Of a stretch of 19,933 bases of DNA, positions 1-7,009 are shown piece after piece. The stretch's first letter is position 1. Every line of letters begins with the position of its first letter. The stretch covers positions 1 to 19,933 of the forward strand of contig USCO01000026.1 of the NCBI GenBank assembly GCA_900553135.1. The letters are read 5' to 3'. This DNA comes from an uncultured Eubacteriales bacterium. GTDB lineage: Bacteria; Bacillota; Clostridia; Oscillospirales; Oscillospiraceae. A model generated the notes under the pieces. It had not been told where the DNA came from. It saw only the letters and a program-made list of their open reading frames with translations, and did not search any database. The translations under genes and the position numbers were made by a program.

Positions 1-10
1 CCCCGTCCAG

Positions 11-40
11 GTCAACAAAACCTCTATTTATTTTGTTGAC
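11..40. repeat. Perfect 10-bp inverted repeat with 10-nt spacer
   Basis: GTCAACAAAA at 11-20 is matched by its exact reverse complement TTTTGTTGAC at 31-40, with a 10-nt AT-rich centre. Neither side has a run of T residues of the kind that follows an intrinsic terminator, so an operator or a hairpin near the start of a gene beyond the left edge is more likely. The regulator that might bind it is not identifiable from the window. Confidence 0.5.
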
Positions 41-94
41 TAATCTGTATGACCGTTTTTGCCCTCTCTTCTCCTCCTTTGGAACCATTTTCAT

Positions 95-111
95 AAAACC
101 GCCCTGGGCGG
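95..111 (-). terminator. Possible weak terminator downstream of radA
   Basis: On the minus strand CCGCC-CAG-GGCGG forms a short GC-rich hairpin (99-111) followed by TTTT (98-95). It lies about 165 nt past the radA stop and is the only terminator-like structure I see there. The stem is short, so this is a moderate call. If correct, the radA mRNA would run antisense through the whole small ORF at 141-347. Confidence 0.4.
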
Positions 112-140
112 GACAAACTGAGGAAAATGCAAAAGGTGTG

Positions 141-347
141 ATGATCGTGAGTCTCATCCTGTGCACCTGTCCCTGTGTCTATCAGCAGGACGGCGTGTGT
201 ACCCTGGTGCGGGCAGTCTCTCTGGGCGGCGGTCCGGGCGGCTGCGTCAACTGCGTGCCCACCACCGCGCCAAAATCACAGCAGCGCGGCCAGGGCCTCC
301 CGGATGTTGGCCACCTGGATGAGTTCCAGGCCCTCCGGGACCTGTAG
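141..347 (+). CDS. Possible small cysteine-rich protein, clostridial type
   Basis: The function is unknown. A 68-residue reading frame contains cysteines at 8, 10, 12, 20, 35 and 38 in the arrangement CxCxCVYQxDGxC...GGCVNCVP. From memory, this resembles short Cys-rich clostridial proteins with a C..YQ.DG.C.L...C..F pattern that databases often mislabel 'hydroxymyristoyl-ACP dehydratase'. The cysteines suggest metal binding, which is inference. The start is uncertain. ATG at 141 has only a close AAGG (133-136), while GTG at 147 is better spaced from it. The frame also extends upstream to 33 without a stop. The last 72 nt overlap the 3' end of radA on the other strand. The part after the final cysteine is probably not conserved. 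Confidence 0.45.
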   Translation: MIVSLILCTCPCVYQQDGVCTLVRAVSLGGGPGGCVNCVPTTAPKSQQRGQGLPDVGHLDEFQALRDL

Positions 348-1646
348 CTTCCCCTGCACCCGCTTGGGCGCCAGACACTTGGAAAAGCCCAGCCGACGGA
401 TCTCCGACAGCCGCTGCCCCAAATTGTTCACCGAGCGCAGCTCCCCTGTCAGGCCCACCTCGCCGATGGCGGCCAGGTCACTGGGCACCGGCTTGTCCCG
501 GAAGCTGGAGGCCACCGCCAGCATGGCGGCCAGGTCGGCCGCGGGCTCATCCAGGGATAGGCCGCCGATGACGTTGAAATAGGCGTCACAGCCCCCCAAA
601 ATCAGGCCGCCCCGCTTCTCCAGCACGGCCAGCAGCAGCATGGCCCGGTTGTAGTCAAAGCCGTTGCTCACCCTTCGGGGATTGCCCAGGCTGCTGGGCA
701 CCACCAGGGCCTGGATCTCGGCCAGCACGGGGCGCACGCCCTCCATGACGCAAGTGACGCAGGTGCCGGGAGCGCCCTCCGGACGCCCGGCCAGCAGGGT
801 CTCCGAGGGGTTTGGCACCTCGGCCAGTCCCCCGTCCTCCATTTCAAAGACACCAATTTCATTGGTGGCGCCAAAGCGGTTTTTGGCCGCCCGGAGGATG
901 CGGTAGGCCATGTGGCGCTCTCCTTCAAAGTAGAGCACACAGTCCACCATGTGCTCCAGCACCTTGGGGCCTGCAATGGAGCCCTCTTTATTCACGTGGC
1001 CGATGACAAAAACGGTGATCCCCTCCCCTTTTGCCAACTGCATCAGGGCCATGGTACACTCCTTCACCTGGCTGACGCTGCCCGGCGAGGCGGTGATATC
1101 CCCGTGGTACAGGGTCTGGATGGAGTCCACGATGAGCACGTCGGGCTGCAGGGTGTGCACGGCGTCCAGCACGTTGCCCAGGTCGGTCTCGGAGAGCAGG
1201 TGCATCCCCTCTCCCTTCACCTTCAGCCGCTCGGCCCGCAGCTTGATCTGGCGCTCAGACTCCTCGCCCGATACATACAGCACCTTGGCCACCCGGCACA
1301 GGTGGTCGCAGATCTGCAGCATCAGGGTGGATTTTCCGATGCCGGGGGCGCCGCCCACCAGCACCAGGGAGCCCTTTACCGCTCCCCCGCCCAACACCCG
1401 GTCCAACTCCCCCATGCCGGTGAGGAAGCGCAGCTCGTCGGTGGTTTCCACCTCGGACATGGCCTTGGCCCGGTGGACCGCCACGCCCAAGGCGCTCCCT
1501 GTCTGGCGCACGGGGCCCTTTTTCACGGCCTTTTCGGCGGGCCGCTCCACAATGGTATTCCAAGCACCGCAGGCGGGACACTTCCCCTGCCATTTGGGGG
1601 TCTCGTTGCCGCACTCGGTGCAGTAAAACAGGATCTTGCTCTTCAT
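276..1646 (-). CDS. radA: DNA repair protein RadA
   Basis: RadA is a RecA-like ATPase and DnaB-type branch-migration helicase that helps process recombination intermediates in the cytoplasm. The 456-residue length is normal for the family. A C4 zinc finger is visible at C9, C12, C23 and C26 (CTECG...CPACG), followed by the Walker A motif GGAPGIGKST at 98-107. The RadA-specific KNRFG motif sits near residue 255, and a Lon-protease-like C-terminal domain follows. The ATG start at 1646 has an AAGGAGG box a few bases upstream and is about 24 nt downstream of a predicted transcription start. It appears to be a single-gene unit. Its 3' end overlaps a possible convergent small ORF by 72 nt. Confidence 0.97.
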   Translation of the reverse strand: MKSKILFYCTECGNETPKWQGKCPACGAWNTIVERPAEKAVKKGPVRQTGSALGVAVHRAKAMSEVETTDELRFLTGMGELDRVLGGGAVKGSLVLVGGAPGIGKSTLMLQICDHLCRVAKVLYVSGEESERQIKLRAERLKVKGEGMHLLSETDLGNVLDAVHTLQPDVLIVDSIQTLYHGDITASPGSVSQVKECTMALMQLAKGEGITVFVIGHVNKEGSIAGPKVLEHMVDCVLYFEGERHMAYRILRAAKNRFGATNEIGVFEMEDGGLAEVPNPSETLLAGRPEGAPGTCVTCVMEGVRPVLAEIQALVVPSSLGNPRRVSNGFDYNRAMLLLAVLEKRGGLILGGCDAYFNVIGGLSLDEPAADLAAMLAVASSFRDKPVPSDLAAIGEVGLTGELRSVNNLGQRLSEIRRLGFSKCLAPKRVQGKLQVPEGLELIQVANIREALAALL

Positions 1647-1676
1647 GGCTCCCCTCCTTCTTGGGTCTGCCTGTTG

Positions 1677-1705
1677 ATTGTAGCAAACTTTTGCCCCCTT
1701 GTAAA
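1677..1705 (-). promoter_or_regulatory. Predicted sigma-A promoter of radA
   Basis: Read on the minus strand: -35 TTTACA (1705-1700), a 17-nt spacer, then -10 TACAAT (1682-1677), preceded by TGC so that it also fits an extended -10. The predicted start is near 1670, giving a leader of about 24 nt before radA. No SOS-type operator was recognised. Confidence 0.65.
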
Positions 1706-1711
1706 CGGGAC

Positions 1712-1741
1712 AAAAAGGGGGAGGACCAATGGTCCTCCCCC
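1712..1741 (-). terminator. Intrinsic terminator of the aminotransferase gene
   Basis: A perfect 11-bp GC-rich stem (1717-1741, loop AAT) is followed on the minus strand by TTTTT (1716-1712). It begins 17 nt past the aminotransferase stop codon and just upstream of the radA promoter, which insulates the two units. Confidence 0.85.
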
Positions 1742-1758
1742 CTGCGGGTTCAGTGAAA

Positions 1759-2958
<1,200 letters not shown>

Positions 2959-3020
2959 AGAAAACGCCTCCATCATATAGTATTGCAAGATCGCTTTCAA
3001 AATCATGCACACGAGGTCAT

Positions 3021-3044
3021 GTTTTGCAAAACGTCCTGCAAAAC
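3021..3044. repeat. Palindrome plus direct repeat in the aminotransferase leader
   Basis: GTTTTGCAAAAC (3021-3032) is a perfect 12-bp palindrome. Its right half, TGCAAAAC (3025-3032), recurs as a direct repeat at 3037-3044, 12 bp away. The pair lies between the predicted distal promoter and the gene start. It could be a repressor or regulator operator, or part of a folded leader RNA. No known regulator motif was matched. Confidence 0.4.
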
Positions 3045-3114
3045 AAGCTGTGTCTTACAATAGCAGAGCCGGAACAGGCCCGGATTCTGCCGCTTACGAT
3101 CCGCGACAGGAAAT

Positions 3115-3143
3115 ATTATATGCCCAGAAATGCAAAAAAGCAA
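3115..3143 (-). promoter_or_regulatory. Predicted promoter of the aminotransferase gene
   Basis: On the minus strand: TTGCTT (3143-3138), a 17-nt spacer, and a consensus -10 TATAAT (3120-3115). The predicted start near 3108 gives a leader of about 150 nt. That leader contains a GC hairpin (GCAGA...TCTGC, 3090-3063) and the palindrome at 3021-3032. A second promoter-like match, TTGAAA-17-TATGAT (3000-2972), sits so close to the gene that transcription would start between the ribosome binding site and the ATG, so I prefer the distal one. Confidence 0.55.
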
Positions 3144-3196
3144 CCCCCGTCCTGCATTTTTCCGGGATTTTTGAAGGCTCCGGCAAAAGATGATGC

Positions 3197-3234
3197 AAAA
3201 AGGCGCCTTCCAGGGTTTCTGGACGGCGCCTTTT
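3197..3234. terminator. Terminator of the leu operon
   Basis: A long hairpin: AAAAGGCGCC pairs with GGCGCCTTTT, and an inner TCCAG/CTGGA stem is separated from it by one mismatch. On the minus strand the stem ends in T residues 19 nt past the leuB stop. The symmetry of the A and T runs would let it work in both directions, but no plus-strand gene ends here. Confidence 0.85.
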
Positions 3235-3252
3235 GTCAGTCTTGCACAGATT

Positions 3253-4329
3253 TTAGATGCGCTCCCGGATGAGGCGGCCCATCTCCACGGTGCCGATGGC
3301 CTTCTCCCCTGCCTTGGCGATGTCGGCGGTGCGGTAGCCGTCCGCCAGAACGGCGTCCACGGCCCGCTCCACAGCGTCAGCCTCGGCGGCCAGGTGGAAG
3401 GAATAGCGCAGCATCATGGCCACAGAGAGGATGGTAGCGATGGGATTGGCCTTGTCCTGCCCGGCAATGTCGGGGGCGGAGCCGTGAATAGGCTCGTACA
3501 GGCCAGGGGCGGTGTCCCCGATGGAGGCGGAGGGCAGCAGACCGATGGAACCGGTGATCATGCTGGCCTCGTCGGAGAGGATGTCGCCGAACATGTTCTC
3601 GGTGACCACCACATCAAACTGGCTGGGGTCCCGGACCAGCTGCATGGCGGCGTTGTCCACCAGCACGTCCTCGTACGCTACGTCGGAGTATTCCTCCGCC
3701 AGACGGTGCATCACCTGCCGCCACAGACGGCTGGTCTCCAGCACGTTGGCCTTGTCCACGGAGGCTACCTTCTTGCGGCGCAGGCGGGCCAGCTCAAAGG
3801 CCCGGCGGCCGATGCGCTCGATCTCCTTCTCGGAGTAAGCCATGCGGTCGGAGGCCTCCTCTCCCCGGTCCTCGGTCTGGTAGCGCTCCTTCTGACCGAA
3901 GTAGATGCCGCCGGTGAGTTCCCGGACCATCATGAGGTCAATACCCTTGTCCGCCGTCTCCTTCTTCAGGGGGCAGGCATCGGCCAGAGCAGGCCGCAGG
4001 GCGGCGGGACGCAGGTTGGCGTACAGGCCCAGGTCCTTGCGGATGGAGAGCAGCGCGGTCTCAGGGCGCTTCTCAGGGTCGGTGGAGTGGCCCCACTTGG
4101 GACCGCCTACCGCGCCCAGCAGAACGGCGTCGCAGGCCTTGCAGGCCTCGGCGGTGCCGTCGGGATAGCTCTTGCCCACGGCGTCGATGGCGCAGCCGCC
4201 CATGAGCACGTCGGTGTAGGTGAAGCTGTGACCGAACTTCTCCCCTACCTGGTCCAGAACCTTGACGGCCTCCCCCACTACTTCGGGGCCAATGCCGTCG
4301 CCGCGGATGAGGGCGATCTTGTAATTCAT
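3253..4329 (-). CDS. leuB: 3-isopropylmalate dehydrogenase
   Basis: This enzyme oxidises and decarboxylates (2R,3S)-3-isopropylmalate with NAD+ to 2-oxoisocaproate, the third step of leucine synthesis. The 358-residue length is typical. The N-terminal MNYKIALIRGDGIGPEV, the metal-binding MFGDILSDEASMITGSIG segment and EPIHGSAPDIAGQDKANP near the C-terminus are diagnostic of the isocitrate/isopropylmalate dehydrogenase family. The MMVRELTGGIYFG segment agrees with LeuB. Its ATG overlaps the leuD stop (ATGA, 4329-4326), so translation is probably coupled. It is the last gene of leuC-leuD-leuB and is followed by a terminator. Confidence 0.97.
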   Translation of the reverse strand: MNYKIALIRGDGIGPEVVGEAVKVLDQVGEKFGHSFTYTDVLMGGCAIDAVGKSYPDGTAEACKACDAVLLGAVGGPKWGHSTDPEKRPETALLSIRKDLGLYANLRPAALRPALADACPLKKETADKGIDLMMVRELTGGIYFGQKERYQTEDRGEEASDRMAYSEKEIERIGRRAFELARLRRKKVASVDKANVLETSRLWRQVMHRLAEEYSDVAYEDVLVDNAAMQLVRDPSQFDVVVTENMFGDILSDEASMITGSIGLLPSASIGDTAPGLYEPIHGSAPDIAGQDKANPIATILSVAMMLRYSFHLAAEADAVERAVDAVLADGYRTADIAKAGEKAIGTVEMGRLIRERI

Positions 4330-4811
4330 TTCGCCACCCCCCGGGTCTTCAGAGAGTTGAGCAGGCCGCCGCTCTCAATGATACCCTTGATAAACTCAGG
4401 GAAGGGCGCGGCCTGATAGGTCTTTCCGGTGGTCTGGTCGGTAATGACGCCGGTGGTAAAATCCACGTCCACCTGGTCGCCGGGCTGGATCTCCTCGGCG
4501 GCCTGAGCACACTCCACGATGGGGAAGCCGATGTTGATGGCGTTGCGGTAGAAGATGCGGGCAAAGGAAGGGGCGATGACGCACTTCACGCCGCAGGACT
4601 TGATGGCCAGAGGGGCGTGCTCACGGGAGGAGCCGCAGCCGAAGTTGGGGCCAGCCACAATGATGTCGCCGGGCTCTACGGTGGAAGCAAACTCCGCGTC
4701 AATGTCCTCCATGCAGTGGGAGGCCAGGGCGGCGGGAGAGGGATCGTTCAAGTGGCGGGCGGGGATGATGACGTCGGTATCCACGTTGGCGCCGTATTTA
4801 TAAACCTTCAT
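4326..4811 (-). CDS. leuD: 3-isopropylmalate dehydratase small subunit
   Basis: LeuD is the swivel-domain subunit that pairs with LeuC to isomerise 2-isopropylmalate to 3-isopropylmalate. At 161 residues it belongs to the short LeuD class found in clostridia and archaea rather than the roughly 200-residue enterobacterial class. The signature GPNFGCGSSREHAP is clear, as is the N-terminal GANVDTDVIIPARHL. ATG 4811 is preceded by GAAAGGATTGAGACCTG, giving a moderate ribosome binding site. It is 140 nt downstream of leuC and overlaps leuB by 4 nt. Confidence 0.96.
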   Translation of the reverse strand: MKVYKYGANVDTDVIIPARHLNDPSPAALASHCMEDIDAEFASTVEPGDIIVAGPNFGCGSSREHAPLAIKSCGVKCVIAPSFARIFYRNAINIGFPIVECAQAAEEIQPGDQVDVDFTTGVITDQTTGKTYQAAPFPEFIKGIIESGGLLNSLKTRGVAK

Positions 4812-4909
4812 CAGGTCTCAATCCTTTCTATGCTAATCTAGAAGTTGGGGAACGGTGGAAGAACAGAGAACCAAAATATTCTCCTTCTCCCCTTCCGAAT
4901 CCCCCAGAA

Positions 4910-4961
4910 GCGAAACGTAGTTTCGCGCAAAGTTCTTTGCTAAGCTTTCTTTCAAGAAAGC
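4910..4961. repeat. Three tandem hairpins at the leuC 3' end, putative dispersed repeat
   Basis: Three perfect inverted repeats follow one another: GCGAAAC-GTA-GTTTCGC (4910-4926), GCAAAG-TT-CTTTGC (4927-4940), and GCTTTCTTTCAAGAAAGC (4944-4961), whose centre includes the leuC stop codon (TGA, minus strand). No T run follows, so this is not an ordinary terminator. Arrays like this are typical of REP-like or small non-autonomous elements, or of RNA-processing and stability structures within operons. That it is dispersed in the genome is inference. Confidence 0.55.
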
Positions 4962-6214
4962 GTGCGGGGGTCGGCCACACAGCCGGCAATGGCGGAGGCG
5001 GCAGCCACGGCGGGAGAAGCCAGGATGACCTCCGAGGTGACATGTCCCATGCGGCCCACGAAGTTGCGGTTGGTGGTGGAGACGGTGCGCTCCCCTTCCG
5101 CCATAACACCCATGTGTCCGCCCAGGCAGGGGCCGCAGGTGGGGGTGGAGACAGCCGCGCCCGCCTGAATGAAGATCTCAATGAGACCCTCCTTCATGGC
5201 CTGGAGCACGATCTCCTGGGTGGCGGGGATGACGATGCAGCGCACATTGTCAGCTACCTTCTTGCCCTTCATCACGGCGGCGGCAGCCCGCAGGTCGCTG
5301 ATGCGTCCGTTGGTGCAGGAGCCGATGACCACCTGGTTGATGGGCAGACCGGCCACCTCGCTGACCACCTTGGTGTTCTCAGGCAGGTGGGGCATGGCCA
5401 CGGTGGGCTCCAGCTTGTCCAGGTCGATGACCACTTCCCGGACGTACTCCGCGTCCTCGTCGGCCTCGAAGGCCTCACAGGGACGGTTCACCCGGCCGCT
5501 GATGTACTCCATGGTCTTTTCGTCCACGGGGAAAATGCCGTTCTTGCCGCCCGCCTCAATGGCCATGTTGGAGATGGTGAAGCGGTCATCCATGGACAGA
5601 GAGGAGACGCCCTCTCCGGTGAACTCCAGGGACTGATAGAGGGCACCGTCCACGCCGATCTGGCCGATCAGGTGGAGGATCACGTCCTTACCGGAGACCA
5701 TGGGCTGGAGAGAACCCTTCAGAGTGACCTTGATGGCGGCGGGCACCTTGAACCACAGAAGGCCGGTGGCCATGGCGGCGGCCATGTCGGTGGAGCCGAT
5801 GCCGGTGGAGAAGGCGCCCAGAGCGCCGTAGGTGCAGGTGTGGGAGTCGGCGCCCACGATGATCTCGCCGGGAGCGCACAGGCCCTTTTCGGGCAGCAGG
5901 GCGTGCTCCACGCCCATCTGGCCCACGTCAAAGAAATTGGTGATGCTGTGCTTGTGGGCGAAGTTGCGGGCCTTCAGGCACAACTCGGCGGACTTGATGT
6001 CCTTGCAGGGGGTGTAGTGGTCCAGGACGATGGAGATCTTGTCCTTGTCAAAGACCTGGCTGAACCCGGCCTTCTCAAACTCGGTGATGGCCACGGGGGT
6101 GGTGATGTCGTTGCCCAGGACCATATCCACCTTGGCCTCGATGAGCTGACCCACCTCTACGTGGTCCAGCCCGGCGTGCTTGGCCAGGATTTTCTGTGTC
6201 ATTGTCATACCCAT
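4952..6214 (-). CDS. leuC: 3-isopropylmalate dehydratase large subunit
   Basis: LeuC is an aconitase-family [4Fe-4S] enzyme that, with LeuD, converts 2-isopropylmalate to 3-isopropylmalate. The 420-residue length fits the clostridial/archaeal LeuC class. Cluster ligands are visible in GSCTNGR and CGPCLGGHMG, and GADSHTCTYGALG is the usual active-site segment. I chose ATG 6214 (MGMTMTQKILAKHAG) because AAGGAGG (6230-6224) lies 9 nt upstream. The frame's earlier ATG at 6256 overlaps the predicted -10 box. The last codons and stop lie inside a hairpin array. It is the first gene of the operon. No leuA is present here, and the leader of about 31 nt is too short for a T-box. Confidence 0.97.
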   Translation of the reverse strand: MGMTMTQKILAKHAGLDHVEVGQLIEAKVDMVLGNDITTPVAITEFEKAGFSQVFDKDKISIVLDHYTPCKDIKSAELCLKARNFAHKHSITNFFDVGQMGVEHALLPEKGLCAPGEIIVGADSHTCTYGALGAFSTGIGSTDMAAAMATGLLWFKVPAAIKVTLKGSLQPMVSGKDVILHLIGQIGVDGALYQSLEFTGEGVSSLSMDDRFTISNMAIEAGGKNGIFPVDEKTMEYISGRVNRPCEAFEADEDAEYVREVVIDLDKLEPTVAMPHLPENTKVVSEVAGLPINQVVIGSCTNGRISDLRAAAAVMKGKKVADNVRCIVIPATQEIVLQAMKEGLIEIFIQAGAAVSTPTCGPCLGGHMGVMAEGERTVSTTNRNFVGRMGHVTSEVILASPAVAAASAIAGCVADPRTLS

Positions 6215-6251
6215 ATGTAACTTCCTCCTTCGGGAATGTTCTTTCCCCGTT

Positions 6252-6260
6252 ATCATACCA
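6252..6260 (-). promoter_or_regulatory. Predicted extended -10 promoter of leuCDB
   Basis: On the minus strand TGG-TATGAT (6260-6252) fits an extended -10 element. The predicted transcription start is 6245, giving a 31-nt leader before leuC. No good -35 box lies at the usual distance. Instead, the TGTAA-N6-TTACA palindrome is centred at about -41.5, which is the position used by class II Crp/Fnr activators. A weak -35 plus an activator site suggests an activator-dependent promoter. Confidence 0.5.
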
Positions 6261-6266
6261 GTCTCC

Positions 6267-6296
6267 TTGCCAAAAGAATGTAAACTATGTTACAAT
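6267..6296 (+). promoter_or_regulatory. Predicted promoter of the Crp/Fnr-family gene
   Basis: TTGCCA (6267-6272), an 18-nt spacer and TACAAT (6291-6296) form a sigma-A-like promoter. The predicted start near 6303 gives a leader of about 21 nt. The right half of the adjacent palindrome (6290-6294) lies within the -10 box, so a protein bound there would block this promoter. Confidence 0.55.
6279..6294. promoter_or_regulatory. Putative Crp/Fnr-type operator TGTAA-N6-TTACA
   Basis: TGTAAACTATGTTACA has perfect 5-bp arms around a 6-bp centre, the same geometry as the E. coli CRP site TGTGA-N6-TCACA with the G/C pair of each arm changed to A/T. It lies between leuC and a divergent Crp/Fnr-family gene. 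It overlaps the -10 box of the latter and sits at about -41.5 for the former. Binding by the neighbouring regulator is inferred. Confidence 0.6.
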
Positions 6297-6323
6297 TCAG
6301 AAAATGTTAGGAGGAAACTTCTT

Positions 6324-6971
6324 ATGGACCAGCTCCACCATATGGAATTGAATCTGCCCCCCGACATCTGGCGGCCCTTTGTCCAGGAGCGGTGGGCCAT
6401 CCGGTGTCCGGCGGGCTATCTCATCTACCAGCAAAACACCGAGGCCACCTGCTTTTACTACCTGCGCTCGGGCCAGGTGAAAAGTTTTATTCAGGCGGAA
6501 AACGGCGCGGAGCGGGTGCTGAACCTGTACCAGGCGGGCAGTCTCTTTGGGGAGGCCTCCTTCTTTGACGAGCTGCCCCGGGTGTCCTCCGCCGTGGCCA
6601 TGACTCCCTGCGAGCTGGTGCCCATCGACCGCAGCCTGGTGGCCCGGGAGTTTGCCCGGGACCCCCAGCTGGCTCTGGCCATGATGAAGTACCTGGCCCG
6701 AACGGTGCGCCTGCTGTCCGACCAGCTGGACGCCATGGCCTTCCGCCCCGCCCAGTGGCGGCTGGCCCGGTTCCTTCTGTCTGCCGCCGGGCCGGATGGC
6801 CGGGTGACCAGCAGCCAGGAGGAGATGGCCGCCTCCATTTCGGTCAGCCGGGTGACGGTAAGCCGCCTGCTGGGGGAACTGGCCAAGAAGGGACTGATCG
6901 CGGCGGGCTACCGGTCGGTGACCATTCTGGACCAAGTCGGACTGGAGCAGCTGTGCGCCCAAGACACATAA
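6324..6971 (+). CDS. Crp/Fnr-family transcriptional regulator
   Basis: A 215-residue cytoplasmic, probably dimeric DNA-binding regulator. Residues 20-110 form a cyclic-nucleotide-binding-type beta roll, with FGEASFFDELPR (E77 and R86 at the positions of CRP E72 and R82) but V87 where CRP has S83, so cAMP binding is not assured. A long dimer helix follows (about 112-137). The C-terminal winged helix-turn-helix (about 160-195) has the recognition helix SRVTVSRLL (R176, V177, S180, R181). The four cysteines (28, 43, 96, 211) do not form an Fnr iron-sulfur pattern, so the effector is unknown. I chose ATG 6324 because AGGAGG (6309-6314) lies 9 nt upstream. The reading frame open from 6180 only reflects leuC antisense. 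It is divergent from leuC. Confidence 0.93.
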   Translation: MDQLHHMELNLPPDIWRPFVQERWAIRCPAGYLIYQQNTEATCFYYLRSGQVKSFIQAENGAERVLNLYQAGSLFGEASFFDELPRVSSAVAMTPCELVPIDRSLVAREFARDPQLALAMMKYLARTVRLLSDQLDAMAFRPAQWRLARFLLSAAGPDGRVTSSQEEMAASISVSRVTVSRLLGELAKKGLIAAGYRSVTILDQVGLEQLCAQDT

Positions 6972-7003
6972 AAAAGCACCCCGGACAATTTCGTCCGGGG
7001 CGC
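6971..7003. terminator. Bidirectional terminator between the Crp/Fnr gene and the cobalamin operon
   Basis: An 11-bp stem with one mismatch (6976-7003, loop AATTTC) is flanked by AAAAA on the left (6971-6975) and a T-rich stretch on the right. On the minus strand it ends in TTTTT, making a strong terminator for the long operon ending at 7010. On the plus strand TTCTCTTT gives a weaker one for the regulator gene, whose stop is at 6969-6971. Confidence 0.85.
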
Positions 7004-7009
7004 TTCTCT

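Noticed and set aside
4828..5181. Minus-strand frame reading through the leuC-leuD hairpins
   Set aside because: It overlaps the leuC 3' end in another frame and is explained by the palindromic repeat, not by a protein family.
4937..6220. Long plus-strand frame opposite leuC
   Set aside because: It is the mirror of the LeuC coding frame, is His/Gly/Val-rich and has no motif.
6279..6294. Palindrome as an Fnr box or a terminator
   Set aside because: An Fnr box is TTGAT-N4-ATCAA, which does not fit. The arms are AT-rich and no T run follows, so it is not a terminator.
6180..6323. Earlier start for the Crp/Fnr gene
   Set aside because: It would place the N-terminus inside leuC and across both promoters. 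ATG 6324 has AGGAGG at ideal spacing and gives the family's normal length.
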